NCBI GenBank assembly: GCA_022841745.1
Contig: JALHQW010000053.1
Location: 1 to 49,496, forward strand
Direction of reading: 5' to 3'
Length of the DNA: 49,496 nt
From: Saprospiraceae bacterium
Lineage (GTDB): Bacteria > Bacteroidota > Bacteroidia > Chitinophagales > Saprospiraceae
Shown in pieces: positions 40,856 to 49,496 of the stretch. The position numbers were made by a program, and so were the translations under genes. The notes under the pieces were generated by a model. It made no database searches. It was given only the letters and a program-made list of their open reading frames with translations, and had not been told where the DNA came from. Every line of letters begins with the position of its first letter. Within the stretch, counting starts at the first letter, position 1.

Positions 40856-41593
40856 ATGACTGAACCTAACGCCAACCACACGAGGTCTTTCCGACTGGCA
40901 AACCTACTCGTGATGAACCTCATCCCGCTCTATGGGGTGTTTTTCCTCGGCTGGGACGCCAAGCTGCTCATCCTATCGTATTTCCTCGAAACGCTGATTC
41001 TGATTTCGTTCCATTCGGTCAGGCTGTGGTACGTACATGGCCGATGGGGCAACACGCCGGAGGTGCAGGAAAAGCGGCAGAAGTTCCAGCCAACAGCGGG
41101 TGGTTCGAGCTTGCCACCGAACATACTGCCCCTGTTCCTGCTCGTGTTTTGCGGCATTTTCATTTTTGTGCAAACGCTGATTTTGGGCGGCTTCGCCGAG
41201 AGGGCTTTTCCCGAAGGGATTTTCACGGCGATGTACCGAGCAGCGAAAGGAGAATTGGCTTGGGTATTGGGCGGCTTTGCCGTGATGCAGCTCTTCGTTT
41301 TCACGCATGAAATCATTTCGGGGAAATACGCCGGAATGCCCGCCGAGGAGCTGTTCTTCCAGCCTATCCGCCGCATTTTCGTGCAGCAGTTTACCGTGAT
41401 TTTGGGCGGCTTTGTGGTGATGTTCGGCGGAGGGACTGCCTATCTTTTCGTGCTGGTTTTGGTGAATATCGCTGCCGACCTGTTCGGCTTTTTCATTGAT
41501 AATGCGAAGCTGAAAGCGGCGCTGGTGCAGGGCGACCCGGAGCGGGAGAAGCAGTATGAGGAGATGAAGAAGGTGCTGGGGGATGGCAATTAA
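40856..41593 (+). CDS. DUF6498-type membrane protein
   Basis: The 245-residue protein has about five to six membrane segments: LLVMNLIPLYGVFFLGW, KLLILSYFLETLILISF, ILPLFLLVFCGIFIFVQTLI, AWVLGGFAVMQLFVF and FTVILGGFVVMFGGGTAYLF. The first pair, NLIPLYGVFFLGWDA...YFLETLI, follows the pattern of DUF6498 proteins (NL.PL.GV...GW....L..YW.E). The last 30 residues are a charged cytoplasmic tail. It sits 13 bp downstream of the lipoprotein gene. Its function is unknown; nothing indicates a transporter. Confidence 0.72.
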   Translation: MTEPNANHTRSFRLANLLVMNLIPLYGVFFLGWDAKLLILSYFLETLILISFHSVRLWYVHGRWGNTPEVQEKRQKFQPTAGGSSLPPNILPLFLLVFCGIFIFVQTLILGGFAERAFPEGIFTAMYRAAKGELAWVLGGFAVMQLFVFTHEIISGKYAGMPAEELFFQPIRRIFVQQFTVILGGFVVMFGGGTAYLFVLVLVNIAADLFGFFIDNAKLKAALVQGDPEREKQYEEMKKVLGDGN

Positions 41594-41652
41594 AGCTTTG
41601 CCGATGGGTTTGGCCGGTTGATGCGGATTAGCTTGCCGGGCAGTTCGCCACC

Positions 41653-41946
41653 TTATGCTTCGAGGGCGGTGCGGATGCGGTGAGCGAGGGCAGGAAGGTC
41701 TTTATCTTCGGTGCAAATGATGATTCCTGAATGCTCTGGAAATAATCGGTGCAATCGTTTGAAATGTTGGTAGTTGAAAGTAATGACGATGCGTTTTTCA
41801 GCAGTGGCGAAAGCCAAAACCTCTTCGTCAGGGATGCCTTGATTATCTTTTCCAGCGTCCTTGGTTGTCAGAACGTCAAGTTTCATTGACCGAAGCATGT
41901 CAACTACTACAAGATTGAAATTCTCATTGGAGTACAATTTTGCCAT
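41653..41946 (-). CDS. DUF5615 PIN-like toxin
   Basis: The 97-residue protein has the DUF5615 pattern. An N-terminal acidic NENFN replaces the usual D-E-(N/D), VVDMLRSMKLDVLTTKDAG follows, then DEEVLAFATAEKRIVITFN with the conserved Asp/Glu cluster, HFKRLHRLFPEHSGIIICTE and a short helix. The fold is a minimal PIN-like nuclease, probably an RNase toxin; cleavage is not shown. It lies 3 bp downstream of the DUF433 gene on the same strand, the standard arrangement of DUF433-DUF5615 toxin-antitoxin pairs. Length and motifs look intact. Confidence 0.85.
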   Translation of the reverse strand: MAKLYSNENFNLVVVDMLRSMKLDVLTTKDAGKDNQGIPDEEVLAFATAEKRIVITFNYQHFKRLHRLFPEHSGIIICTEDKDLPALAHRIRTALEA

Positions 41947-41949
41947 GCT

Positions 41950-42306
41950 TCAATTTTCGTCAAAATCCTCGTCGGAATAGTGCTCACGGATGAGGTCGTC
42001 AATTTCAGCTTGGTTTTCTCTGTAGTAATTCCATGCAGTTTTGAGGTCATCTGCCGTCATGGCCGGAAAGCTATAGAGGATTTCCAAGTCAGAAAACCCC
42101 ATCAACCTGTGATTTACAAGCGACCAAATGGGCATGCGAGTCCCATCAATGCAAGCATCCCCACCACAAACGCCGGGTGTTTTACTTACACCACGTTTTG
42201 GGGTTTTGCGCCGCTCAAAGATTTGGTAGAGCAAAATATCGGTTTCCCTTTCCGTCAATTTGGGCAGAAGTGCCTCCGCTTTTTGAAGTGCTGTATTGGC
42301 TGACAT
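41950..42306 (-). CDS. DUF433 antitoxin
   Basis: The 118-residue protein contains the DUF433 domain: SKTPGVCGGDACIDGTRMP, then IWSLVNHRLMGFSDLEILYSF, PAMTADDLKTAWNYYREN and an acidic tail EEHYSDEDFDEN-type. DUF433 proteins have a winged-helix-like fold and act as antitoxins and autorepressors. The first 40 residues (ALQKAEALLPKLTERETDILL) are an N-terminal helical extension. It precedes the DUF5615 toxin gene by 3 bp. A TATTTTTG -7 box lies 15 bp upstream of its ATG. Confidence 0.85.
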   Translation of the reverse strand: MSANTALQKAEALLPKLTERETDILLYQIFERRKTPKRGVSKTPGVCGGDACIDGTRMPIWSLVNHRLMGFSDLEILYSFPAMTADDLKTAWNYYRENQAEIDDLIREHYSDEDFDEN

Positions 42307-42321
42307 GGCTTTCTTTTTTTA

Positions 42322-42329
42322 CAAAAATA
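42322..42329 (-). promoter_or_regulatory. Candidate -7 box (TATTTTTG) of the DUF433/DUF5615 operon
   Basis: A TAnnTTTG match on the minus strand 15 bp before the ATG at 42306. The octamer is identical to the one before the orphan antitoxin at 37562-37569. Confidence 0.4.
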
Positions 42330-42397
42330 CAAGGAAACAACCACAGCGGCAGCGCTTTGGTTTCTTAATGGGTTAAAATTTTGACAATCAACATTTT

Positions 42398-43015
42398 ATG
42401 AAAAATAGCAGCTGTTCATTCCTACTTTTATTGGCCCTTTTTCCCTTGCTTGGCTGCGCAAAAAAAAAACCGCTGCCAGCACGGGCGGTGGTAAGTATAG
42501 GACGCTTACTTGCAGGAGCAGGTGCCGGAATTGACCTAAAAATACAAAGGGACGCCACAGTACCCATCAGCTATGGGTTTGGGCAGGATTTTCCGGTGGG
42601 GGTGAAATAACTTAGATTCAAGTTGCATGTGCAGCCCAAGTTTTTCACCAAAAACTCCGACAACGGCTATTTCGGCATCGTGCTCGGCTACAATGAAAAG
42701 AATTTCGACAGCCTGGCCGTGAACGTGTTGACCGACCTCGACGGCAGCTATTTCAGCCATGATTTCAAGCCGTCCGTAAAGCAATACGTTGCGATGCTGA
42801 ATTTTGGCGGCATGGTTCTCGGAAAGGGATTCGGCGTGGACATGCACTTCGGCGTTGGGGCAAACTACAGCCAATTCGACCCGGGCACCACCCTCGACCG
42901 CACCACGCATACCATCGAAAACCCGTTGTTGGAACACCGCAAGGACAGCTATTGGGGCGTGGTGCTGCACATGGGCATGACGATGGGGCTGAATTTTGGG
43001 CCGGGAAGGAGTTGA
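42398..43015 (+). pseudogene. Exported lipoprotein/barrel gene broken by an in-frame TAA
   Basis: A single frame runs from the ATG at 42398 (MKNSSCSFLLLLALFPLLGC, lipobox LLGC) to 43015, interrupted only by a TAA at 42608-42610. Before it the chain reads GFGQDFPVGVK. After it, LRFKLHVQPKFFTKNSDNGY continues in the same frame with beta-barrel-like strands (MLNFGGMVLGKGFGVDMHFG, YWGVVLHMGMTMGLNFG). A CAA to TAA change would explain the break. The full product would be about 205 residues, similar in type to the lipoprotein at 1042. An internal restart at the ATG at 42626 would lack a signal peptide, so loss of function is likely. Confidence 0.6.
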
Positions 43016-43105
43016 GTTGGCAGTTGGACAGTGGGCAGTGGGCAGTCAGGGGCTGCATACTTGCGAATGACAGCTTTAAAGCCGACATTTTTTGCTCATT
43101 GCTGA

Positions 43106-43267
43106 GGTGCAGCGCACCGAAACATTTGTAGCAGGCATTTCAGGATTGGTGAAGAGGTGCAGCGCACCGCAATCTTTGTAGCTGACCAGCACATGTGGCT
43201 TTGAGGTGCAGCGCACCGCAATATTTGTAGCAGAGATTTCATGTCCGATGCTGAGGCGCAGCGTACC
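43106..43267. repeat. About 50-bp tandem repeat with GGTGCAGCGCACC core, four copies
   Basis: Cores lie at 43106-43118, 43156-43168, 43205-43217 and 43255-43267 (last: GGCGCAGCGTACC). Each is followed by G(A/C)AA..TTTGTAGC or a relic of it, with periods of 50, 49 and 50 bp. The core has GGTGC/GCACC arms. The last copy keeps pairing-compatible changes (GGCGC with GTACC is partly lost). No protein family matches its open frames. Confidence 0.8.
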
Positions 43268-43309
43268 GAAACATTGCGGTAAGCTGCACCTTAAAAAGGC
43301 TCCACGTGT

Positions 43310-43346
43310 AAAAAAAAAGAGGACGCCCAGGCCCGGGCATCCTCTT
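43310..43346 (-). terminator. Minus-strand terminator hairpin
   Basis: On the minus strand AAGAGGA.GCCC pairs with GGGC.TCCTCTT, with one mismatch and a short loop, followed by a run of nine or more Ts. It implies a minus-strand transcript ending here, most likely from the region at 43372-43575. Confidence 0.65.
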
Positions 43347-43371
43347 CGACAAGGTTCTGTCAAACCAAACA

Positions 43372-43575
43372 CTAAGGATTGGGGCCGTTGTAAACCTGAA
43401 CGGTCGCCGTCACGACACCGGTATTGTCGGCATTGTTCAAGTCCCAGTAAACGAACTTCAGTTCGCCACCTAACTGGTTTTCAAGCTTAATTAAATTGCG
43501 ATTGCCCAAGGGCTGGTCATATTTTTCTACCTTTGCAATCCTTTTGAAAAAAGGGTCAAAAGCAAACAACAGCAA
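43372..43575 (-). CDS. Possible short minus-strand gene or gene remnant
   Basis: A 67-residue open frame ends in GGELKFVYWDLNNADNTGVV and TATVQVYNGPNP, which look like two beta strands of an exported protein. It has no ATG (the first codon is TTG at 43575) and its 5' end overlaps the ABC-F promoter. A clear minus-strand terminator directly follows, supporting transcription. It may be the last part of a lost gene. No signal peptide is visible. Confidence is low. Confidence 0.3.
   Translation of the reverse strand: MLLFAFDPFFKRIAKVEKYDQPLGNRNLIKLENQLGGELKFVYWDLNNADNTGVVTATVQVYNGPNP
43528..43535 (+). promoter_or_regulatory. Promoter -7 box (TACCTTTG) of the ABC-F gene
   Basis: A perfect TAnnTTTG 42 bp before the ATG at 43578. 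ATTG at 43501-43504 may serve as the -33 element with a 23-bp gap, the same gap as for the methyltransferase operon promoter. Confidence 0.55.
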
Positions 43576-43577
43576 AC

Positions 43578-45218
<1,641 letters not shown>

Positions 45219-45229
45219 GGTAGATTGTT

Positions 45230-45329
45230 TTTGATTTAAGATATAAGATAGACGATATTGGATTTTAGATTGAGGGCAGTGCCTTGAAATCTTAAATCTA
45301 ATATCGTCTATCTTATATCTTAAATCAAA
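45230..45329. repeat. 42-bp inverted repeat after the ABC-F gene
   Basis: The left arm 45230-45271 and right arm 45288-45329 are inverted with two mismatches. They begin TTTGATTTAAGATATAAGAT and enclose a 16-bp loop. It starts 12 bp after the stop codon and could act as a transcript end. The ATCTTAAATCAAA end is shared with the satellite at 48690-49496. Confidence 0.85.
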
Positions 45330-45333
45330 TAAA

Positions 45334-45366
45334 AGCCCTCCGACTGAGGCTACACCTCGAAAGGGC
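45334..45366. terminator. Hairpin downstream of the 42-bp inverted repeat
   Basis: AGCCCT (45334-45339) pairs with AGGGCT (45361-45366), with GAGG/CCTC inside. A T-run appears only on the minus strand (TTTTATTTG), so polarity is uncertain. Confidence 0.4.
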
Positions 45367-45385
45367 TGAATATCGTTTAAATTGT

Positions 45386-45856
45386 ATGTCAATTTTGAAA
45401 AATAGGGCAATGCTATCAAGTTCAAAGGAATTGCAAAAGGAATTTTGGATTGGATTCAATCACTATTGTAAATCCAATAGTGCCAGTTTTTTAATCAGGG
45501 AAAAACCCGTAGAAAAATGGCACTACGACATAAGGTTTGGTTTGGGGAAGGCGAAGGTTTCATTAACATGCAACACTAAGCAGAATTACATTTCATCAGA
45601 GATATACATTAGCGATGACAAGGCTGCTTTTCATTTCTTGGAAAGGAATAGAGTTGCAATCGAAAAGGAATTGAACCTATCAAAGCAATTGGAATGGATG
45701 CTTTTACCAGAAGGAAAGGACTCTCGTATTAAATATGCAATTGAAGCCGATGTATTTGACAGGTCAAAATGGACACAATATTACTATTGGCTATTCACAC
45801 ATGCGGATATTTTTTTTATAACCTTTAGGAAATACCTACACGAGCACTATAATTAA
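45386..45856 (+). CDS. DUF4268 domain protein
   Basis: The 156-residue protein matches DUF4268. LQKEFWIGFNHYCKSNSASF is followed by SSEIYISDDKAAFHFLERNR, then AIEKELNLSKQLEWMLLPEG with KDSRIKYAIEADVFDRSKW. WTQYYYWLFTHADIFFITFRK ends the domain. DUF4268 usually lies next to nuclease or DNA-repair-like domains in larger proteins; here it is free-standing. It has no signal peptide. An alternative start at MLSSSKE, 8 codons in, is possible. The gene is followed by the CvfB gene on the same strand but is separated from the ABC-F gene by repeats. Confidence 0.78.
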   Translation: MSILKNRAMLSSSKELQKEFWIGFNHYCKSNSASFLIREKPVEKWHYDIRFGLGKAKVSLTCNTKQNYISSEIYISDDKAAFHFLERNRVAIEKELNLSKQLEWMLLPEGKDSRIKYAIEADVFDRSKWTQYYYWLFTHADIFFITFRKYLHEHYN

Positions 45857-45907
45857 CAGCCCCCCAACCCCAGTATCCAGCATCAAAAACATCCAGCATC
45901 CAGCAAC

Positions 45908-46759
45908 ATGATAATCCTCGGCAAACACAACCGCCTTCGTGCCGTCCGCCAGACCGACAACGGCGTTTACCTCACCGACCGGGAAGGGACGAGAGAGGTG
46001 CTGCTGCCCAACAAATTTATCCCAGAGGAAGGGCTGGAGGAAGGGCAGTACCTGAAGGTTTTCATCTTCAAGGACTCCGAAGACCGCATCACGGCCACCA
46101 CCACAGAACCGCTCATCAAGCTCAACGAATTCGCCTGCCTGCAAGTGCGGGCCGTGAACGAGGTCGGCGCCTTTCTGGACTGGGGCCTCGAAAAAGACCT
46201 GCTCGTGCCCTACAAGGAGCAGCCGGGCCGCATGTCGGTCGGCGGCTGGTACATGGTCTATCTGTACCTAGATGCGGACACCGAGCGCCTCGTGGCCAGT
46301 GGTCGCTACCAGAAGTTTTTGGAAAAGGAGGCAGTTGGCCTCAAACAGGGCCAAGTCGTGGACGTGCTGGTTGACGACGAAACAGACCTCGGCATCAACG
46401 TCATTGTGAACCAGCAGTTCCGTGGGCTGATTTACGAAAGCGAACTGTTCGAGCAGGTACACCGGGGCGACCACAAAAAAGGCTTTATCCAGACCCTGCG
46501 CCCTGATGGCAAGCTCGACATCACCCTTCAGCGACCCGGCTACGGTAAGGTGGAAGATACCTCGGCGAAAATATTGGCGAAGCTGAAGGAAAACAACGGC
46601 TTCCTTCCCTTCGGGGACAAGAGCGACCCAGCGGACATCACACGGGTGTTCAACATGAGCAAAAAGACCTTCAAAATGACCCTCGGCAAGCTGTTCAAGG
46701 AGCAGAAGGTAAGGCTGGAGGCGGATGGGATTTATTTATTGCCGAAGGTGAGGAGGTGA
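45908..46759 (+). CDS. cvfB: CvfB-like S1 RNA-binding protein
   Basis: The 283-residue protein is built of S1-like domains: MIILGKHNRLRAVRQTDNGV (about 1-60), VRAVNEVGAFLDWGLEKDLL (about 70-130) and GQVVDVLVDDETDLGINVIV (about 148-215). A winged-helix C-terminus follows (ENNGFLPFGDKSDPADITRV and FNMSKKTFKMTLGKLFKEQK, about 225-283). This is the CvfB/YitL layout: three S1 domains and a winged helix that bind RNA in the cytoplasm. In Staphylococcus CvfB affects virulence gene expression; here the role is presumably general RNA metabolism. It is 51 bp downstream of the DUF4268 gene. A GTGATTCGT repeat tract starts at its stop. Confidence 0.85.
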   Translation: MIILGKHNRLRAVRQTDNGVYLTDREGTREVLLPNKFIPEEGLEEGQYLKVFIFKDSEDRITATTTEPLIKLNEFACLQVRAVNEVGAFLDWGLEKDLLVPYKEQPGRMSVGGWYMVYLYLDADTERLVASGRYQKFLEKEAVGLKQGQVVDVLVDDETDLGINVIVNQQFRGLIYESELFEQVHRGDHKKGFIQTLRPDGKLDITLQRPGYGKVEDTSAKILAKLKENNGFLPFGDKSDPADITRVFNMSKKTFKMTLGKLFKEQKVRLEADGIYLLPKVRR

Positions 46760-46805
46760 TTCGTGACTCGTGATTCGTGATTGGTGATTCGTGATTGGTA
46801 ATTCG
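46757..46805. repeat. 9-bp GTGATTCGT tandem words after cvfB
   Basis: About five GTGATTCGT/GTGATTGGT words begin at the cvfB stop codon itself. They belong to the same word family as the tracts at 37646-37718 and 38372-38451. Confidence 0.8.
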
Positions 46806-46830
46806 CTTGCCCCTTTTGGGGTGATTGGCT

Positions 46831-47025
46831 TCATTTATTCCCTGCTGCAACCCACGACACCATGTACCCTCCGAAGGCACCCAAGGCTAATATGGCGATA
46901 AAGAACAACAGTGGCTGCTCGACATTTAAATGGCCTTTTTTGAAATATTCTACACCAAGCGTTACGATGAAAAGTCCGATGGTGAACAAAGCGATATTGC
47001 GGCGTAGGTTGGGCAATTGCTGCAT
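46831..47025 (-). CDS. Small two-pass membrane protein
   Basis: The 64-residue protein has two hydrophobic segments: NIALFTIGLFIVTLGVEYF and LLFFIAILALGAFGGYMVSW. A short loop FKKGHLNVEQP lies between them, and the ends are charged. It could be an accessory subunit of a larger membrane complex. No family is recognised. It lies 16 bp downstream of the gene at 47042-47413 on the same strand, so the two are likely one operon. Confidence 0.6.
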   Translation of the reverse strand: MQQLPNLRRNIALFTIGLFIVTLGVEYFKKGHLNVEQPLLFFIAILALGAFGGYMVSWVAAGNK

Positions 47026-47041
47026 AAAAGGTCATTGAATT

Positions 47042-47413
47042 TTAATGCGAATCTACGGCATGGCCGCCATCATCTGGTCGGTAATTCCATTTTGAAAGGA
47101 TGAAAAACAGCCCCGCCACCACCAACGGCAGGGAAATCATCAGGAAGCTCTGTGCGTGTCCCGCCACGAGCCAAAAAAAAACAGTGAAAATCATGCTCAG
47201 CACCATGTGCAGCAGCCCGCCCAAGATACGCCATCGCCACGCCACCCAAAGGCATATTGCGACAGCAAATGCAGGCGTCAAATGCAGGACTAATATGCCC
47301 AAATGACGCCAAAAACCGCCCGCTCCTGCAAAAGAATCCAAGGCAAAACTGGCAACAAACAGCACATACACCATGCTGAGGATGCGGGGGAACCAGGTGA
47401 GGAAAGTGGACAA
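47042..47413 (-). CDS. Four-pass membrane protein of unknown function
   Basis: The 123-residue protein has four hydrophobic segments: ILSMVYVLFVASFALDSF, HLGILVLHLTPAFAVAICLW, LGGLLHMVLSMIFTVFFWLV and FLMISLPLVVAGLFFILS. The opening FLTWFPRILSMVYVLFVASF and the AWRWRILGG loop follow a pattern I recall from small uncharacterised bacterial membrane proteins. No ATG precedes that opening in frame, so the TTG at 47413 is the likely start; an ATG at 47374 would lose the first helix. The C-terminal tail has several His/Asp (DDGGHAVDSH). It is upstream partner of the 64-residue membrane protein. Confidence 0.6.
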   Translation of the reverse strand: MSTFLTWFPRILSMVYVLFVASFALDSFAGAGGFWRHLGILVLHLTPAFAVAICLWVAWRWRILGGLLHMVLSMIFTVFFWLVAGHAQSFLMISLPLVVAGLFFILSKWNYRPDDGGHAVDSH

Positions 47414-47421
47414 GTTGCAGG

Positions 47422-47506
47422 TTTTGAGTTGCGAGTTTCCAGTAGCCAGCTACAAGTTGCGAGCGGTCGTATTTGCTATGTCCAACTCGTAACTCGCTAC
47501 TCAAAA
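47422..47506. repeat. Inverted AACTCG word repeat
   Basis: TTTTGAGTTGCGAGTT (47422-47437) and AACTCGCTACTCAAAA (47491-47506) are inverted with one mismatch. It separates the small membrane genes from the HPPD stop. Similar words lie at 38453-38474. Confidence 0.7.
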
Positions 47507-47517
47507 CTCGAAGCTAT

Positions 47518-48669
47518 TCAAAGTGTTCCCCGCCGCCGCTGCTCATCCTCTATGCTCTCGAACAGTGCACGGAAATTGCCCTTGCCGAAGGACTTGGCAC
47601 CCTTGCGCTGGATGATTTCGAAGAAAAGGGTCGGGCGGTCTTCGACGGGCTTGGTAAAGATTTGAAGGAGGTAGCCCTCCTCATCACGGTCCACCATGAT
47701 GCCGAGTTCCTTCAGGCGGTGCAGGTCTTCGTCAATCTCCCCTACCCGATTCGCCACGGTGTCGTAGTACTCGCCGGGCACGTGCAGGAACTCGACGCCC
47801 CGCTTGCGCATCTCGCTGACGGTGAACACAATATCGTTCGTTGCTACTGCAATATGCTGGCAGCCTGGGCCTTCGTAGAAGTCAACATATTCCTCGATTT
47901 GCGACTTCTTTTTGCCATGCGCAGGTTCGTTGATGGGGAACTTGATGCGGCCATTGCCGTTGGTCATCACCTTGCTCATCAGGGCAGAATATTCCGTGGA
48001 GATGTCCTTGTCGTCGAAGGAAACCAAATTAGCGAAGCCCATCACCTCGTGGTAGAACTTGGCCCAGGTGTTCATCTCGCCCCAGTCCACGTTGCCCACC
48101 ATGTGGTCAATATAGCGAAGGCCCGTCGGCTTGGGGTTGTAAGGACTCACCCAAGGCTCATAGCCCGGCAGGAAGATGCCCTTGTAGTCTCGCCTTTCCA
48201 CGAAAATATGCACTGTTTCGCCATAGGTGTGTATGCCGGAGCGCACCACCTTGCCATGCGCATCGAACTCGATAGATGGCTCCATGAACGGCCTTGCGCC
48301 CCGCTTCACGGTCTGCTCAAAAGCCTCCCTTGCATCCTCGACCCACAGTGCGATGACCTTTACGCCGTCTCCGTGCTTTCTCAGGTGTTCATTCAGCGGG
48401 CTGTCGGAGTGCAAGGGAGTTGTCAGTACAAGGCGGATTTTGTCCTGCTGCAGCACGTAGCTGGCACGATCACGCACGCCCGTCTCCAGGCCCGCATAGG
48501 CCAGGGACTGGAAGCCGAACGCCGTTTTGTAATAATGCGCCGCCTGCTTTGCGTTGCCCACGTACAGCTCCACATAATCGGTGCCGAGCAAGGGCAGGAA
48601 ATCGTCCGCTTCGGGGAAGATTTTATCGAGGGAGTAGTTGTAATTTGAAATGCCAGTTAAGATTGCCAT
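47518..48669 (-). CDS. hppD: 4-hydroxyphenylpyruvate dioxygenase
   Basis: The 383-residue protein has two vicinal-oxygen-chelate domains. The iron ligands of HPPD are present: His in YIDHMVGNV (about 189), His in GPGCQHIAVAT (about 267) and Glu in PTLFFEIIQRKG (about 346). GTDYVELYVGNAKQAAHYYK opens the first domain, and the C-terminal gating helix region FGKGNFRALFESIEDEQRRR is intact. It converts 4-hydroxyphenylpyruvate to homogentisate in cytosolic tyrosine breakdown. The ATG at 48669 is chosen because the in-frame upstream extension is repeat sequence. No other tyrosine-degradation gene is in the window. A satellite array lies directly upstream. Confidence 0.93.
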   Translation of the reverse strand: MAILTGISNYNYSLDKIFPEADDFLPLLGTDYVELYVGNAKQAAHYYKTAFGFQSLAYAGLETGVRDRASYVLQQDKIRLVLTTPLHSDSPLNEHLRKHGDGVKVIALWVEDAREAFEQTVKRGARPFMEPSIEFDAHGKVVRSGIHTYGETVHIFVERRDYKGIFLPGYEPWVSPYNPKPTGLRYIDHMVGNVDWGEMNTWAKFYHEVMGFANLVSFDDKDISTEYSALMSKVMTNGNGRIKFPINEPAHGKKKSQIEEYVDFYEGPGCQHIAVATNDIVFTVSEMRKRGVEFLHVPGEYYDTVANRVGEIDEDLHRLKELGIMVDRDEEGYLLQIFTKPVEDRPTLFFEIIQRKGAKSFGKGNFRALFESIEDEQRRRGTL

Positions 48670-48689
48670 CTGGTGCTTTAATTTTTTTG

Positions 48690-49496
48690 CGGTAATTGAT
48701 GCATGATATATGATGTATGATTTCAGATGTATGATTGGGACACCGGAAATATCTTTAAATACTGGGTTTTCACAAAAAGCACTGGCCCAATAAATCATAC
48801 ATCATAAATCTGACATCATACATCTTAAATCAAAAAAAATGATGTATGATATGTGATGTATGATTTCAGATGTATGATTGGGATGCCGGAAGCATCTTTA
48901 AGTACTGGGCTTTTGCAACAAGCACTGGCCCAATAAATCATACATCTGACATCATACATCTTAAATCAAAAAAAATGATTTATGATATGTGATGTATGAT
49001 TTCAGATGTATGATTGGGATGCCGGAAGCATCTTTAAATACTGGGCTTTTGCAACAAGCACTGGCCAATAAATCATACATCATACATCTGATATCATACA
49101 TCTTAAATCAAAAAAAATGATTTATGATATGTGATGTATGATTTCAGATGTATGATTGGGATGCCGGAAGCATCTTTAAGTACTGGGCTTTTGCGACAAG
49201 CACTGGCCCAATAAATCATACATCTGACATCATACATCTTAAATCAAAAAAAATGATTTATGATATGTGATGTATGATTTCAGATGTATGATTGGGATGC
49301 CGGAAGCATCTTTAAGTACTGGGCTTTTGCAACAAGCACTGGCCCAATAAATCATACATCTGACATCATACATCTTAAATCAAAAAAAATGATTTATGAT
49401 ATGTGATGTATGATTTCAGATGTATGATTGGGATGCCGGAAGCATCTTTAAGTACTGGGCTTTTGCAACAAGCACTGGCCCAATAAATCATACATC
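48690..49496. repeat. About 136-bp satellite array, six copies, running off the window
   Basis: The marker GATTGGGA recurs at 48733, 48876, 49012, 49154, 49290 and 49426 (periods 143, 136, 142, 136, 136). Each unit has an AT-rich palindrome of ATGTATGAT words around AAAAAAA, and a GC-richer core with GCCGGAAGCATCTTTAA and GCAACAAGCACTGGCCC. The first copy is the most divergent. It lies upstream of HPPD; no gene is seen in it. Confidence 0.9.

Noticed and set aside
43106-43267. CRISPR-like short repeats
   Set aside because: Only four degenerate copies, with the conserved part extending into the spacers and no cas genes.
47473-48648. A 391-codon open plus-strand frame
   Set aside because: It is antisense to HPPD, whose iron ligands are all identifiable.
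48670-48798. Longer N-terminus for HPPD
   Set aside because: The extension is encoded by the first satellite copy and does not resemble HPPD.
48690-49496. CRISPR array
   Set aside because: The unit is about 136 bp and the whole unit repeats; there are no unique spacers.

Overview
The window comes from a Bacteroidota chromosome, most likely a Saprospiria-like lineage of environmental origin; the genus is not determinable from this sequence. The evidence is the many secreted proteins with type IX secretion (T9SS) C-terminal sorting domains, a PorU2-like C25 peptidase, an Omp28-type thioredoxin-fold protein, a TonB-dependent receptor, and promoters of the Bacteroidota TAnnTTTG type. No tRNA, rRNA, CRISPR array or replication origin was seen.

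Layout. 1-8.6 kb: a SAM methyltransferase, an outer-membrane lipoprotein, the PorU2-like peptidase, a class 1 isoprenoid-type enzyme and a lipoprotein. 9-13.8 kb: a vanadium-haloperoxidase/PAP2-type secreted enzyme, a DUF2158 protein, an ECF sigma factor with a membrane-protein partner, and a DUF2202 ferritin-like lipoprotein. 13.8-18.5 kb: a TonB-dependent receptor translationally coupled to a TPR adenylate/guanylate cyclase. 18.8-25 kb: an exported protein of unknown function, a T9SS M14 carboxypeptidase, an Omp28-like protein and a lipoprotein. 25-37.6 kb is an accessory island: a REP-associated tyrosine transposase (RAYT) with its palindromes, one of them inside the transposase gene; a decayed DUF559-like nuclease; a 21-bp tandem repeat; an MvaI/BcnI-type restriction-modification pair; a three-gene operon of C5 methyltransferase, double-GHKL ATPase/kinase and receiver protein; and remnants of an HNH nuclease and a PIN toxin. 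37.7-49.5 kb: two paralogous outer-membrane barrels, a YiiX-like peptidase, a DUF433/DUF5615 toxin-antitoxin pair, an ABC-F ATPase, a DUF4268 protein, CvfB, HPPD, and a roughly 136-bp satellite array that runs off the end.

The best candidate for an undescribed system is 31851-36782. A DNA cytosine methyltransferase overlaps a protein with an N-terminal MORC/Hsp90-like ATPase, a long coiled coil and a C-terminal histidine-kinase-like ATPase. That protein in turn overlaps a receiver-domain protein whose C-terminal helical domain carries an RNxxxH (Rx4H) HEPN-type motif. I infer a phosphorelay-gated RNase system linked to DNA methylation; the roles are not proven.

The second theme is repeats. 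A roughly 130-bp MITE-like element with two hairpins occurs twice in opposite orientation with paired stem substitutions. Several other palindromic or short-word repeats sit at gene ends, in 5' leaders, and in at least two cases inside coding sequence.
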